Under the pieces are notes generated by a model. It worked only from the letters and a program-made list of their open reading frames with translations. It did no database searches and was not told the DNA's origin. Shown piece by piece: positions 17,005 through 26,015 of a stretch of 64,000 nucleotides of DNA. The position numbers were made by a program, and so were the translations under genes. Every line of letters begins with the position of its first letter. Positions within the stretch are counted from its first letter, which is position 1. This stretch comes from Lysobacteraceae bacterium NML03-0222 (GTDB lineage Bacteria; Pseudomonadota; Gammaproteobacteria; Xanthomonadales; Xanthomonadaceae): positions 248,001 to 312,000 of the forward strand of contig NWQM01000004.1 of the NCBI GenBank assembly GCA_002798195.1, in the 5' to 3' direction.

Positions 17005-18021
17005 TCAAGGTTTCAGGGGAACCGCCGGGACGAACTGCAACCGCCCGGCGTGGATGGAGGCTTTTGATTCAAAGGCCGGATTTTCAACCTGCCAAGTGCG
17101 GGCATTTACACGGCTTTGCGTGCCAATGCCGGTCACCTGCCAGTTTTGCGCTTGCAGCGCCTTGCCCGTCTCCAGCCTGAAATTGCCCGGTCGGAACAGC
17201 CAGGCATAACCACCAATCTGGCTGTAAAGCTTGCCTTGGCCAGTCTCGTCAATGCACAGCGCAGTTTCCTCATCCACGCCAAGCCCCAGCAAAGGCGCCG
17301 CCGCGTCACGCTCGGCCAGATGCGCCAGCATGGTCATCAGCCGCGCTTGGCGCTGGCGCTCATTGAAATGGGTATCGGTCAGGACGCCGCTGGAGTACAA
17401 CGGCTCAAGACGCAAAAAGTCGCTCACCAAAGTAATGCCCGAAGTGCGCGAATCAGCCAGCGCTTCCTGCGAGGTCAAACTGCCATCATCCAGTGCGCCA
17501 TAAACATGCCGCCCCTGCACCGCCAACCCAGCGCTGGTGCCGCCCAGCGGCTTGCCCGCCGCCACATGGCGGTTGATGGCCGCCTGCACCGGCGTGCCTT
17601 GCCAGAAGCGCAGATAGCGCGCCTGATCGCCGCCGCCAATAAAGATGCCATCGGCGCTTTCAATCACGGCCAACACTTCCGGGTCAAATGCGGCTTCACG
17701 ACGATGAAACACCAGTGTGCGCACCGAAGTCACGCCGCCGATCCGCCGGTACATCTCGCGCTGATTCTGATCCTGCATCGAGGCGCGCAACACCACGATA
17801 TGCCCGTGACCTGCGCGCCCGAAAAACCAGCCAAAGGCCTCTTGCGGCCACTCACCGCCGCCCACCAGCATCAACCCCGGCTGCACCCTGCCCGGCGTTG
17901 CCGCAGCCACATCGCCGATTTGGTAATAGTCATAGGCCGCGCGGCGGCTGCCGGAAACACTGGCACAACCTGCCAGTAGCACACATAGCAGCATCAGACT
18001 GCGGCTAAAGACTTTCCTCAT
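17005..18021 (-). CDS. cyanophycinase-like S51 peptidase lipoprotein
   Basis: A 338-residue protein with a lipoprotein signal ending LLAGC (Cys19), chosen start ATG at 18021. The body shows the S51 fold: MLVGGGEWP near residue 51, FIGGGDQARY at 127-136, and the nucleophile elbow GGTSAG with Ser163. Cyanophycinases cut the Asp-Arg storage polymer into beta-Asp-Arg dipeptides. Being a lipoprotein, this one would act in the cell envelope on polymer from outside rather than on an internal store. It is the first gene of a two-gene operon with an isoaspartyl peptidase and is divergent from a TonB receptor. Other S51 peptidases act on Asp dipeptides, so the polymer specificity is not proven. Confidence 0.83.
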   Translation of the reverse strand: MRKVFSRSLMLLCVLLAGCASVSGSRRAAYDYYQIGDVAAATPGRVQPGLMLVGGGEWPQEAFGWFFGRAGHGHIVVLRASMQDQNQREMYRRIGGVTSVRTLVFHRREAAFDPEVLAVIESADGIFIGGGDQARYLRFWQGTPVQAAINRHVAAGKPLGGTSAGLAVQGRHVYGALDDGSLTSQEALADSRTSGITLVSDFLRLEPLYSSGVLTDTHFNERQRQARLMTMLAHLAERDAAAPLLGLGVDEETALCIDETGQGKLYSQIGGYAWLFRPGNFRLETGKALQAQNWQVTGIGTQSRVNARTWQVENPAFESKASIHAGRLQFVPAVPLKP

Positions 18022-18216
18022 CCTTCTGTCCCAATACCTGCCAAGCCGGTTTGTTTTAACACGAAACCCCAAGCATTCCGAGGCGCCCATTCATGCGGCC
18101 ATGCAGCAACACCGGCGGCAAAACTTCTGTTATCACTGCCACCGTGGACGCGGGCATGCGGCCGTCCCGGCGCTTGCCTGCCCCGTCCCGGCCTGCACCA
18201 TTTACGGGAGATTTCC

Positions 18217-20961
18217 ATGCGCAAGACATCGCTTGGCCATGCCATTTTTTCTGCGTTGACGCTCACCCCTGTGCTGGCATGCGCACAGACCAGCGCTGCC
18301 GAAGGCGCAGCCTCACAACATCTGGACAAAGTCACCGTCACTGGCTCGCGCATCCCGCGCACGCAAGTGGAAGACCCGGCGGCCATTACCTCGATTTCCG
18401 CCGAGCAAATCCAGACCAGTGGCTTTACCTCGGTGCCGGAGCTGCTGCGCTCGCTGACGCAAAACGGTGGCGAAACCCAGGGGCAGCAGTCCTCGATGGG
18501 CGCAGCCACCACGCCGGGCGCGCAACAGGTCAGCCTGCGCGGCCTGGGCGCCAATCACACGCTGATATTGATCAACGGCCGCCGCATGGCCGACTTCCCG
18601 CTGCCGCTGCAAGGGCGCAGCAATTTCACCGATGTCGGCAATATTCCGCTGGGCATGATTGAGCGCGTGGAAGTGCTGACCGGCAGCGCATCGGCCATTT
18701 ATGGCTCGGATGCGATGGCCGGGGTCATCAACTTCATCCTGAAAAAATCCGCCGATGGCACCCGCATCGACTACCGCTATGGCAATACCAGCCGTGGTGG
18801 TGGCCAGTCGCAGCGACTGACCCTGACTGGCGACGTTGAGCGTGATGCCTTCAGTGCCGTGTTCGGGCTGGAAGTGCAAAACAAAAAACCCCTCTGGGCG
18901 ACCCGGCGCGGGGTACAAAACTCCACTCTGAATGCGCCCGATGCCGATAGCCGCCTGCCACGGCTGATTGCCGAAATCTACGACGATGACGCCGGCGAGA
19001 ACATCGCGCCGGGCGATGCCTGCGCGGCCATGGGGCATCTCAACGAAGGCACCACGACGCTGGCCAATGGAGATTATGGCGCCTACTGCGGCAGCGAGCG
19101 CGCCATCGCCTACAACACCATCGAGCAGCAGCGCAAAGGCATCAATGCCTATGCCGCGATGCGCTATCAATTCTCGGAGAACTTGGATTGGTTTGCCGAC
19201 CTGCAATGGGGGCGACACAAAGTGGCGCTGCTCAATACCCCGACCCGCTGGGCCTTCCAAGACCCGGCCTCCACCCGCAATTACGCCAATGTGTTTTACA
19301 ACGCCCATAGCGGACGTTATGAAGCCTGGTGGCGGCAATTTGCACCGGAAGAAATGGGCGGCATCCGTCGCGCCATGAACCGCAATACACAGAAAACCCT
19401 TGCCGTTGCCACCGGGCTTGAGGGCACCTGGAGCGAGGACTGGCAATGGCAGGCGGCGCTCAACCACGCGCAATACAAGGCCGATGTACGCTTTGCGCGC
19501 ATCCATGCCGAGGCCGCCAATCGCCTGTTCTTGGGCGAGCGCCAAGGCTATGACAGCGACGGTTACGCCATCTACAACACCGACCCCGAACGCCTGTTCC
19601 ACCCACTCAGTGTGGCCGAATACGACGCGATTGCCGCCACCTCGACCTTCCGCCCGAAGGCGCAAACCGATACGCTCTCGCTCACCTTCAACAACCCCGC
19701 GCTGTTCTCGATGCCCGCCGGGGATGCCGGTTTTGCCGGTGTGGTCGAATATGGCCGCCAGTCCTATGCCATCCATCCCGACCCGCTGGCACTGACCGCC
19801 GGCTATTACGGTGCCCGCTATGGCGATGGCAGCGGCAAGCGCAACCACTGGAGTGTGGCAGGCGAAACCCGCATCCCGCTGCTTACCAGGCTCGATGCCA
19901 GTCTGGCCGGTCGCTATGACCGCTACCGCTATGCCGGCAATCAGCCCGACAAGTTCACCTACCATCTGGGGCTGGAATGGCGGCCACTGGACAGCCTGCT
20001 GCTGCGCAGCTCCTACGGCACCGGCTTCCGTGCCCCCGACCTACACTACCTGTTTGCCGGCGAGGACTATTTCCGCACCCGCGCCACCGACCATTACCGC
20101 TGCCGCCTGGCCAACCCGGATGCACCGATTGCCAGCTGCCGCAGCAGCCTGCGCCGTGCCCGGGTGACCCATATCCGCACCGGCAACCCGGCGCTGGATG
20201 TGGAAACCAGCACCTCGCTCACTGCCGGTATCGTCTGGTCGCCCACGGCGGATTTCGATCTCTCGCTGGATTATTACCGCATCCGTATCCGCAATCAGGT
20301 GCAGGATTTCAGCATCGATGCCCTGCTACGCGAAGAAGCCAACTGCCGTCTGGGCACCACCCCCACCGGCAGCCCGGTGGATGCCGCCTCCCCCAGCTGT
20401 GTGGATGCCATCGCCCGGGTGATGCGTGATGGCACCACGCTCACCGGCGTGCGCTTCAACCCCATCAATATCTCGCGGGAAGAAACTTCCGGCCTCGACC
20501 TTGCCAGCCACTATCGCCTGCGCACCAAAAATGCCGGGGATTTCCGCTTCCGCGCCAGCTACAGCTGGGTGTACAAGCACACTAGCCAGCAATATCCGGG
20601 CGACCCGGTGGAAGACCAGCTGGCCGTGGATAGCGGCTGGTACATCCCGCGCAGCAAGGCCAATATCGGTCTTGCCTGGGAAAAAGGGCCAATGGGACTG
20701 AGCCTGTACGGGCATCGGCTGGGACGGATTTCCAATTACGACAACAATGCCTGGACGCCCGCCAGCTGGCGCCTGAATGCCGGTGCGCATTACGACATCA
20801 GCCCGCAGCTTGGCCTCGCCCTGTCGGTCAACAACCTGCAGGACAAGATGCCGCCGCGCGACCCCACCTACAGCTCATACCCCTATTACGATATTTCCTG
20901 GTATGACTCGGTGGGACGCAGCTACTGGCTGCAACTGAGCTGGAAAATCGGCAAGCCATGA
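18217..20961 (+). CDS. TonB-dependent outer-membrane receptor
   Basis: A 914-residue receptor with a signal peptide (MRKTSLGHAIFSALTLTPVL) and a TonB-box-like segment before the plug (LDKVTVTGSRIPR). The plug domain contains QQVSLRGLGANHTLILINGRR and ERVEVLTGSASAIYGSDAMAGVIN. A long barrel follows, ending LQLSWKIGKP. A GGGAGA site precedes the ATG. The plug type matches xanthomonad receptors for peptides or oligomers rather than a known siderophore receptor. It is divergent from the cyanophycinase-isoaspartyl peptidase pair, which suggests uptake of the same polymer or its peptides. A hairpin terminator follows. Confidence 0.93.
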   Translation: MRKTSLGHAIFSALTLTPVLACAQTSAAEGAASQHLDKVTVTGSRIPRTQVEDPAAITSISAEQIQTSGFTSVPELLRSLTQNGGETQGQQSSMGAATTPGAQQVSLRGLGANHTLILINGRRMADFPLPLQGRSNFTDVGNIPLGMIERVEVLTGSASAIYGSDAMAGVINFILKKSADGTRIDYRYGNTSRGGGQSQRLTLTGDVERDAFSAVFGLEVQNKKPLWATRRGVQNSTLNAPDADSRLPRLIAEIYDDDAGENIAPGDACAAMGHLNEGTTTLANGDYGAYCGSERAIAYNTIEQQRKGINAYAAMRYQFSENLDWFADLQWGRHKVALLNTPTRWAFQDPASTRNYANVFYNAHSGRYEAWWRQFAPEEMGGIRRAMNRNTQKTLAVATGLEGTWSEDWQWQAALNHAQYKADVRFARIHAEAANRLFLGERQGYDSDGYAIYNTDPERLFHPLSVAEYDAIAATSTFRPKAQTDTLSLTFNNPALFSMPAGDAGFAGVVEYGRQSYAIHPDPLALTAGYYGARYGDGSGKRNHWSVAGETRIPLLTRLDASLAGRYDRYRYAGNQPDKFTYHLGLEWRPLDSLLLRSSYGTGFRAPDLHYLFAGEDYFRTRATDHYRCRLANPDAPIASCRSSLRRARVTHIRTGNPALDVETSTSLTAGIVWSPTADFDLSLDYYRIRIRNQVQDFSIDALLREEANCRLGTTPTGSPVDAASPSCVDAIARVMRDGTTLTGVRFNPINISREETSGLDLASHYRLRTKNAGDFRFRASYSWVYKHTSQQYPGDPVEDQLAVDSGWYIPRSKANIGLAWEKGPMGLSLYGHRLGRISNYDNNAWTPASWRLNAGAHYDISPQLGLALSVNNLQDKMPPRDPTYSSYPYYDISWYDSVGRSYWLQLSWKIGKP

Positions 20962-20995
20962 TTGCCTGCTGCTCTTGCCACAGCAACAACGACGA

Positions 20996-21018
20996 CGCCC
21001 GGCAGGATTTGCCGGGCG
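20996..21018 (+). terminator. terminator after the TonB receptor
   Basis: CGCCCGGCA and its complement TGCCGGGCG close a 5-base loop, followed by TTTGCG, 35 bases beyond the receptor stop codon. It lies between convergent genes and may also slow transcription from the ComEA-like gene. Confidence 0.6.
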
Positions 21019-21042
21019 TTTGCGTATCGCTACCGGGACAAC

Positions 21043-21402
21043 TCATTGCTTGCCACCCTTACTGGCCACACGCCTCTGCGCAGGCTGCGCGGCACTGCGG
21101 GAAGCCGCCGCACCTTGTGCCGCAGCCGCGCCACCGACACTCATGCGGTCGATATTGCGCTCCACCGTGGCAAGACCGATGCCACGCACATTGGCCAATT
21201 CTTCCACGCTCTTGAACGGGCCGTTTTGTTCCCGGTAATCAACGATGGCCTGCGCCTTGGCAGGCCCCACATTCACCAGCACGCGGCTGAGCGTTTGCGC
21301 ATCGGCGGTATTGATATTCACCACTTCATTGGCAAAGGCATTGGCAGCGAAGAGGCACAGCGACAGCAGCAGCGCCTTGACGGAGAAAAACACGGTTTTC
21401 AT
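21043..21402 (-). CDS. ComEA-like helix-hairpin-helix protein
   Basis: A 119-residue secreted protein: signal peptide to about residue 24 (SLCLFAANAFA), then a single (HhH)2 domain with VNINTADAQTLSRVLVNVGP and VRGIGLATVERNIDRM, then an alanine/glutamine/lysine-rich tail. The domain binds DNA without sequence preference. Related small periplasmic proteins pull incoming DNA during natural transformation. An AAAGGAG site lies 7 bases before the ATG at 21402. It has no competence neighbours here, so a role in DNA uptake is likely but not shown by context. Confidence 0.82.
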   Translation of the reverse strand: MKTVFFSVKALLLSLCLFAANAFANEVVNINTADAQTLSRVLVNVGPAKAQAIVDYREQNGPFKSVEELANVRGIGLATVERNIDRMSVGGAAAAQGAAASRSAAQPAQRRVASKGGKQ

Positions 21403-21557
21403 GAGCAGCTCCTTTATCTGCAACCCGGCCATTCCGGGCAATTTCAGTGTGCAGATTTGCTGCGCCCGGCTGCATCATCCGGCACCCTCTGTAGCTGACA
21501 GCCAGAGCGCATGGCGGCTGTCAGACTTTGCCTGCCACAACGACAGACAGGCGACAC

Positions 21558-22331
21558 TCAAGCCTGTAAAAGTTCCCAGCCAAAGCGGCCAATCATGATG
21601 CACAACAGCAGCATGAAGCCACGCCGCAGCCAGCGGCTACCACCGCGCAACGCAAGCCGTGCGCCCAGCAAGCCACCACACAGATTGGCCGCGGCAAGCG
21701 GTATCGCCCATGCCCAGACCACATGCCCCCCGGGCACGAAATACACCAGCGCGGCGAGGTTGGTGGTGAGGTTGATGATCTTGGATGAGGCGGTGGCGGT
21801 CAGAAAGTCAAAGGCATAGAAGCGCACAAAAACAAAGGCCAGCAAACTGCCGGTGCCAGGACCGAAAATGCCGTCGTAAAAGCCGATACCCGCACCCAGC
21901 AGCAGCCCCAACCCGTATTCGCGGCGGTTGAGTTGCCGCTCGCGCACCACCTGCCCCAGGTCTTTTTTCAGAAAGGTGTAAAGCGCCATCACCACCAGCA
22001 GCACAAAGATGGCCGGTTTCATCCAGGCGGTGGGGATATGCGCCACCAGCCTTGCCCCCAGCCAGGAAAACACGAAGGCCAGCGCCGCGGCAGGCAGCAG
22101 CATCGTCCACGGCACACGCAGCCGGCGCAGGTATTGGCCGGTCGCCACCAGGGTGCCATTGAACGAGGCAAACTTGTTGATCCCCATGATCTGCGCCACG
22201 CGGGTATCGGCAGGCAGGGTATTGATAAGACCGGGCAATTGCAGCAGGCCGCCACCGCCCACCGCCGCATCCATCAGGCCTGCGGCAAAACCGATGGCAA
22301 GCAGCCACAGCCACTGTACATCCAACATCAT
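21558..22331 (-). CDS. TauE/SafE family membrane permease
   Basis: A 257-residue protein with about eight membrane helices and the family motif GLMDAAVGGGGLLQLPGL near residues 18-35, repeated in part as GFYDGIFGPGTGSLLAF near 150. Family members carry small sulfonates, sulfite or related anions, but the substrate of this one is unknown. The start is placed at the ATG at 22331 behind GGAG; a TTG five codons earlier is also open. The ychF terminator ends only 23 bases upstream of the start, so the gene depends on read-through or on a promoter inside or near that terminator. Confidence 0.82.
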   Translation of the reverse strand: MMLDVQWLWLLAIGFAAGLMDAAVGGGGLLQLPGLINTLPADTRVAQIMGINKFASFNGTLVATGQYLRRLRVPWTMLLPAAALAFVFSWLGARLVAHIPTAWMKPAIFVLLVVMALYTFLKKDLGQVVRERQLNRREYGLGLLLGAGIGFYDGIFGPGTGSLLAFVFVRFYAFDFLTATASSKIINLTTNLAALVYFVPGGHVVWAWAIPLAAANLCGGLLGARLALRGGSRWLRRGFMLLLCIMIGRFGWELLQA

Positions 22332-22354
22332 GGCAACAAGCTCCAAAGCAAAAA

Positions 22355-22376
22355 CCCGCCAGTTCAGGCTGGCGGG
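22355..22376 (-). terminator. terminator after ychF
   Basis: CCCGCCAG and CTGGCGGG enclose a 6-base loop, followed by TTTTTGC on the minus strand. It lies 9 bases after the ychF stop codon and is a good intrinsic terminator. Confidence 0.85.
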
Positions 22377-22385
22377 CTTGCGGTA

Positions 22386-23477
22386 TCAGACATTGAAGCG
22401 GAAGTGCAGCACATCGCCTTCCTGTACGCGGTATTCCTTGCCTTCCAGACGCAGGCGGCCGGCCTCTTTGGCTCCGGCTTCGCCCTTGTATTGGATGAAG
22501 TCATCAAAGGCGATGGTTTCGGCGCGGATGAAGCCTTTCTCGAAGTCGGTATGAATCACCGCAGCGGCCTGCGGCGCGGTGGCGCCTTTTTTCACCGTCC
22601 AGGCGCGCACTTCCTTGACCCCGGCGGTGAAATAGGTCTGCAGGCCGAGCAGGGTATAGGCGGCGCGAATCACGCGATTGAGGCCAGGTTCTTCAAGGCC
22701 GAGGTCGGCAAGGAAGGTGTCGCGGTCGGCATCATCCAGTTGTGAGAGTTCTTCTTCGATGGCGGCTGACACCGGCACCACCTGCGAGCCTTCGGCCTCG
22801 GCATGGCGGCGCACCGCATCCAGATGCGGATTGTTCTCGAAGCCGTCTTCCAGCACATTGGCCACATACATCACCGGCTTGATGGTGAGCAGGAACAGGT
22901 CGCGGATAACCGCCTGCTCGTCCTCGTCCAGCCCCAGTGCGCGCACCGGCCGCCCCGCGTCCAGGCCTTCACGCACGCGGCTCAGCACTTCCACGCGCCG
23001 CTTGGCGTCCTTGTCGCCACTTTTGGCATTGCGCTCGGCGCGTTGCAGGGCTTTTTCCACCGATTCCAGGTCAGCCAGCGCCAGCTCGGTGTCGATGGTT
23101 TCGATATCGGCCAACGGGTCAACCTTGTTGCTGACGTGGATCACGTCCGGGTGCTCGAAGCAGCGCACCACATGGGCGATGGCATCGACTTCGCGGATAT
23201 TGGCCAAGAACTTGTTGCCCAGCCCCTCACCCTTGGCCGCACCGGCGACCAGTCCGGCGATATCGACAAACTCGACGGCGGTGGGAATGGTGCGCTCGGG
23301 CTTGACGATTTCAGCCAGCGCATCCAGACGCGGGTCGGGCACCGGCACCACACCGACATTCGGCTCGATGGTGCAGAACGGAAAATTGGCCGCAGCGATA
23401 CCGGCGCGGGTCAGGGCGTTGAACAGGGTGGACTTGCCGACGTTCGGCAAGCCGACGATGCCGCATTGAATGGCCAT
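22386..23477 (-). CDS. ychF: redox-regulated ATPase YchF (Obg family)
   Basis: A 363-residue protein of standard length. The N-terminal nucleotide-binding domain has GLPNVGKSTLFNALT, DIAGLVAGAAKGEGLGNKFL and an altered G4 motif (ANVLED) typical of YchF, which prefers ATP to GTP. A coiled-coil insertion near residues 135-180 and the C-terminal TGS domain (LQTYFTAGVKEVRAWTVKKG) follow. The protein binds ribosomes and in E. coli dampens the oxidative-stress response. It lies 34 bases after pth, a conserved pairing, and ends at a strong terminator. Confidence 0.96.
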   Translation of the reverse strand: MAIQCGIVGLPNVGKSTLFNALTRAGIAAANFPFCTIEPNVGVVPVPDPRLDALAEIVKPERTIPTAVEFVDIAGLVAGAAKGEGLGNKFLANIREVDAIAHVVRCFEHPDVIHVSNKVDPLADIETIDTELALADLESVEKALQRAERNAKSGDKDAKRRVEVLSRVREGLDAGRPVRALGLDEDEQAVIRDLFLLTIKPVMYVANVLEDGFENNPHLDAVRRHAEAEGSQVVPVSAAIEEELSQLDDADRDTFLADLGLEEPGLNRVIRAAYTLLGLQTYFTAGVKEVRAWTVKKGATAPQAAAVIHTDFEKGFIRAETIAFDDFIQYKGEAGAKEAGRLRLEGKEYRVQEGDVLHFRFNV

Positions 23478-23511
23478 GAAAAATCCTCAGAAAAATCGCC
23501 GCGCAAAGCCT

Positions 23512-24108
23512 TCAGGCCTTGCCGCGGCAGGAATTGGAAGTATGCAGGCGCTTCATCGCCTCGTTGAAATTGCCAGCCAGCGCCAGCGGCAGCACGTCGA
23601 TGGCCGCATCAATAGCGCGCTGGGTCAATACCTCGTCCTCGCCGCTGGCACGCCCCAGCACCCAGCCGACCACACGCTCTTTGTGGCCGGGGTGACCGAT
23701 GCCCACGCGCAGGCGGTGGAAGGCGCCATGGCCGAGCACGCGCATGATGTCGCGCAGGCCATTCTGGCCGCCGTGACCGCCATCGAACTTCAGGCGGATA
23801 TCGCCGGGCGGCAAATCAAGCTCGTCATGCGCCACCAGCATCTGCTGCGACGCGATTTTCCAGAACTGCAACGCCGCCAGCACCGATTTTCCGGACAGGT
23901 TCATGAAGGTGGCGGGCTTGAGCAACCATACCTCCTGCCCGGCGATACTGGCTCGCGCCACACTGCCAAACAGCTTGCCTTCGGCGCGCCAAGCCGCACC
24001 GGCATTTTCTGCCAGGGCATCCACAAAACGAAAACCCGCGTTGTGGCGGGTTCCGGCGTGTTCGGCTCCGGGGTTGCCAAGGCCGACGATCAAACGCAAT
24101 TCACTCAT
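23512..24108 (-). CDS. pth: peptidyl-tRNA hydrolase
   Basis: A 198-residue enzyme beginning MSELRLIVGLGNPGAEHAGT. The catalytic His in TRHNAGF, the Asn in GLGNPG, the second Asn in TFMNLSG and the Asp in AHDELDLPPG are all present, as is GGHGGQNGLRD. It frees tRNA from stalled peptidyl-tRNA and is essential in most bacteria. It lies between rplY and ychF on the minus strand, with 42 bases to rplY. The ATG at 24108 is chosen because the family starts here; the ten upstream in-frame residues are not conserved. Confidence 0.96.
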   Translation of the reverse strand: MSELRLIVGLGNPGAEHAGTRHNAGFRFVDALAENAGAAWRAEGKLFGSVARASIAGQEVWLLKPATFMNLSGKSVLAALQFWKIASQQMLVAHDELDLPPGDIRLKFDGGHGGQNGLRDIMRVLGHGAFHRLRVGIGHPGHKERVVGWVLGRASGEDEVLTQRAIDAAIDVLPLALAGNFNEAMKRLHTSNSCRGKA

Positions 24109-24150
24109 AAAGCAAAGGCGGTGCAGATTTCGCTGCACCGCCCCGGGCGA

Positions 24151-24780
24151 TTATTCGCCTTCACCTTCGCCCTCGGCAGCCGGGGCTTCATCTTCCACAT
24201 GACCCTTGCCATAGCGCGCCACGGCGACCGCCGGGTTGAACTCGTCGCTGATGGCATGTGCCAGACGCACGCCTTCGGGCAGCTTGACATCGGACAGGTG
24301 CACGGTGTCACCGGCCTTGATGCTGCCCAGATCCACTTCGATGAACTCCGGCAGATGGCGCGGCAGCATCACCACTTCCACATCGTTGAGTTCGCTGGTG
24401 ACGGTCACTTCAGCGGACTTGCCAGCCGGCGAATTTTCGATGTTGGTGAAGTGCAGCGGCACGCGCACGGTGATTTCCACGCCCTGCGGGATGCGCTGGA
24501 AATCCAGGTGCATGATGATTTGCTTGTACGGATGGCGCTGCATATCACGCAGCAGCACGCGCTCGACCTTGCCGTCGATATCCAGGCTGATCAGCGAGGA
24601 ATAAAACCAGTCATGCTGCTGAGCCAGCCACACCGGCTCCTGGTTCAGGGTGATGCTCTGCGGCGCTTCGCCGCCACCGTAGATGACCGCAGGCAGCTGA
24701 CCGGCACGACGCAGGCGGCGGCTCGCACCTTTCCCCTCGTCCTTACGGGCAAATGCCACAAGTTTGTGTTGGTTGGACAT
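24151..24780 (-). CDS. rplY: 50S ribosomal protein L25, long Ctc type
   Basis: A 209-residue protein. The N-terminal 5S-rRNA-binding domain (GASRRLRRAGQLPAVIYGGG) is followed by the TL5/Ctc beta domain and an acidic tail (EAPAAEGEGEGE), so it is the long form rather than the 94-residue E. coli form. Ctc-type L25 proteins help ribosomes under stress. The ATG at 24780 gives MSNQHKLVAFARKD. It lies between prs and pth, the conserved order in this lineage. Confidence 0.95.
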   Translation of the reverse strand: MSNQHKLVAFARKDEGKGASRRLRRAGQLPAVIYGGGEAPQSITLNQEPVWLAQQHDWFYSSLISLDIDGKVERVLLRDMQRHPYKQIIMHLDFQRIPQGVEITVRVPLHFTNIENSPAGKSAEVTVTSELNDVEVVMLPRHLPEFIEVDLGSIKAGDTVHLSDVKLPEGVRLAHAISDEFNPAVAVARYGKGHVEDEAPAAEGEGEGE

Positions 24781-24888
24781 ATTGTCTCTCACTTAAAGTT
24801 CATTGAAAGCCGCATCACTGCGGCAGGGCGACTCCCCCGCGACCAGAGGAGCCGATTTGCGCAGCTTGCACTGCGCGAATGCTTTGAA

Positions 24889-25845
24889 TCAATCCACGTA
24901 CAGGGAGCTGACCGATTCGCCGAAGGCAATCCGGCGGATGGTTTCGGCCAGCATCTCGGCCACGGAAATCTGGCGAATTTTGTCACAAGTCCGCGCCGCA
25001 TCGGAGAGCGGAATGGTATCGGTCACCACCAGCTCGTCCAATGCCGAGCGGGTGATATTGTCGATGGCAGGCCCCGACAACACCGGGTGGGTGATGTAGG
25101 CAGCCACCTTGGCCGCGCCGTTTTCCTTGAGCGCGGCAGCGGCGGCGCACAGCGTACCGGCGGTATCGACGATGTCATCGACCAGTACGCAATTCTTGCC
25201 GGCCACATCGCCGATGATGTTCATCACCGTGGCGACATTGGCACGCGGGCGGCGCTTGTCGATGATGGCCAAATCGGCATCGTCCAGGCGCTTGGCGATG
25301 GCACGAGCACGCACCACACCGCCGACGTCGGGCGAGACCACCACCATGTTCTCGGTGCCGTACACGCGCCAGATGTCGGCCAGCAGCAGCGGCGAGGCAT
25401 AGACATTGTCTACCGGCACATCGAAAAAGCCCTGGATCTGGTCGGCATGCAAGTCCAGCGTCAGCAGCCGGTCGGTCTTGACCGCGCTGAACATGCTGGC
25501 AGCGACCTTGGCGGTAATTGGCACGCGCGCCGAGCGCGGGCGACGATCCTGACGGGCATAGCCGAAATACGGCACCACCGCAGTGACCTTGCTGGCCGAG
25601 GCGCGCTTGAGCGCATCAATCAGCACCAGCAACTCGAACAGGTTTTCCGCCGAAGGCGCACAGGTCGGCTGGATAACGAAAACGTCCTTGCCACGCACGT
25701 TTTCTTCGATTTCCACCTGGACTTCGCCATCGGAGAAACGCCCGACCAGCGCCTTGCCCATGCGGATACCCAGCTCGTCACAAACGGCCTTGGCCAGCGG
25801 GCGATTGGCGTTACCGGAGAAAACCAGCAAATTGCTACCGTCCAT
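24889..25845 (-). CDS. prs: ribose-phosphate pyrophosphokinase
   Basis: A 318-residue class I PRPP synthase. Landmarks are the regulatory-flexible-loop segment PYFGYARQDRRPRSARVPIT, the ribose-5-phosphate/PRPP loop LVDDIVDTAGT, and DLHADQIQGFF. It makes PRPP for purine, pyrimidine, histidine and NAD synthesis. The start is the ATG at 25845 with AGGA upstream; a TTG two codons earlier is a weaker choice. It follows tRNA-Gln by 94 bases and precedes rplY by 108 bases, and is probably co-transcribed with ispE-tRNA-Gln upstream. Confidence 0.96.
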   Translation of the reverse strand: MDGSNLLVFSGNANRPLAKAVCDELGIRMGKALVGRFSDGEVQVEIEENVRGKDVFVIQPTCAPSAENLFELLVLIDALKRASASKVTAVVPYFGYARQDRRPRSARVPITAKVAASMFSAVKTDRLLTLDLHADQIQGFFDVPVDNVYASPLLLADIWRVYGTENMVVVSPDVGGVVRARAIAKRLDDADLAIIDKRRPRANVATVMNIIGDVAGKNCVLVDDIVDTAGTLCAAAAALKENGAAKVAAYITHPVLSGPAIDNITRSALDELVVTDTIPLSDAARTCDKIRQISVAEMLAETIRRIAFGESVSSLYVD

Positions 25846-25939
25846 CGTCAATCCTGAAGCAAACCCTGAAAAGAAAAACGGACGAATGAGAAAGCGGGCG
25901 GCCGTGCGCTGTGCAATTCATCATTCGTCCTGTTGTATA

Positions 25940-26015
25940 TGGCAGGGGCGGAAGGATTCGAACCTACGCATGCCAGGATCAAAACCTGGTGCCTTAACCA
26001 CTTGGCGACGCCCCT
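25940..26015 (-). tRNA. tRNA-Gln (TTG anticodon)
   Basis: A 76-base cloverleaf on the minus strand beginning AGGGGCGTCGCCAAG, with anticodon loop TTTTGAT, T arm GGTTCGAATCC and an encoded GCCA end. Its first two bases are also the last two bases of the ispE stop codon TAG (26016-26014), so 5' maturation by RNase P would cut the ispE message inside its stop codon. Confidence 0.97.

Noticed and set aside
18313..19965. 550-codon frame opposite the TonB receptor
   Set aside because: The receptor on the plus strand has signal peptide, plug and barrel motifs; the reverse frame is only glycine/alanine/histidine-rich.
23470..25857. 795-codon frame opposite pth, rplY and prs
   Set aside because: It runs across three real genes and their gaps on the other strand, with low-complexity composition.
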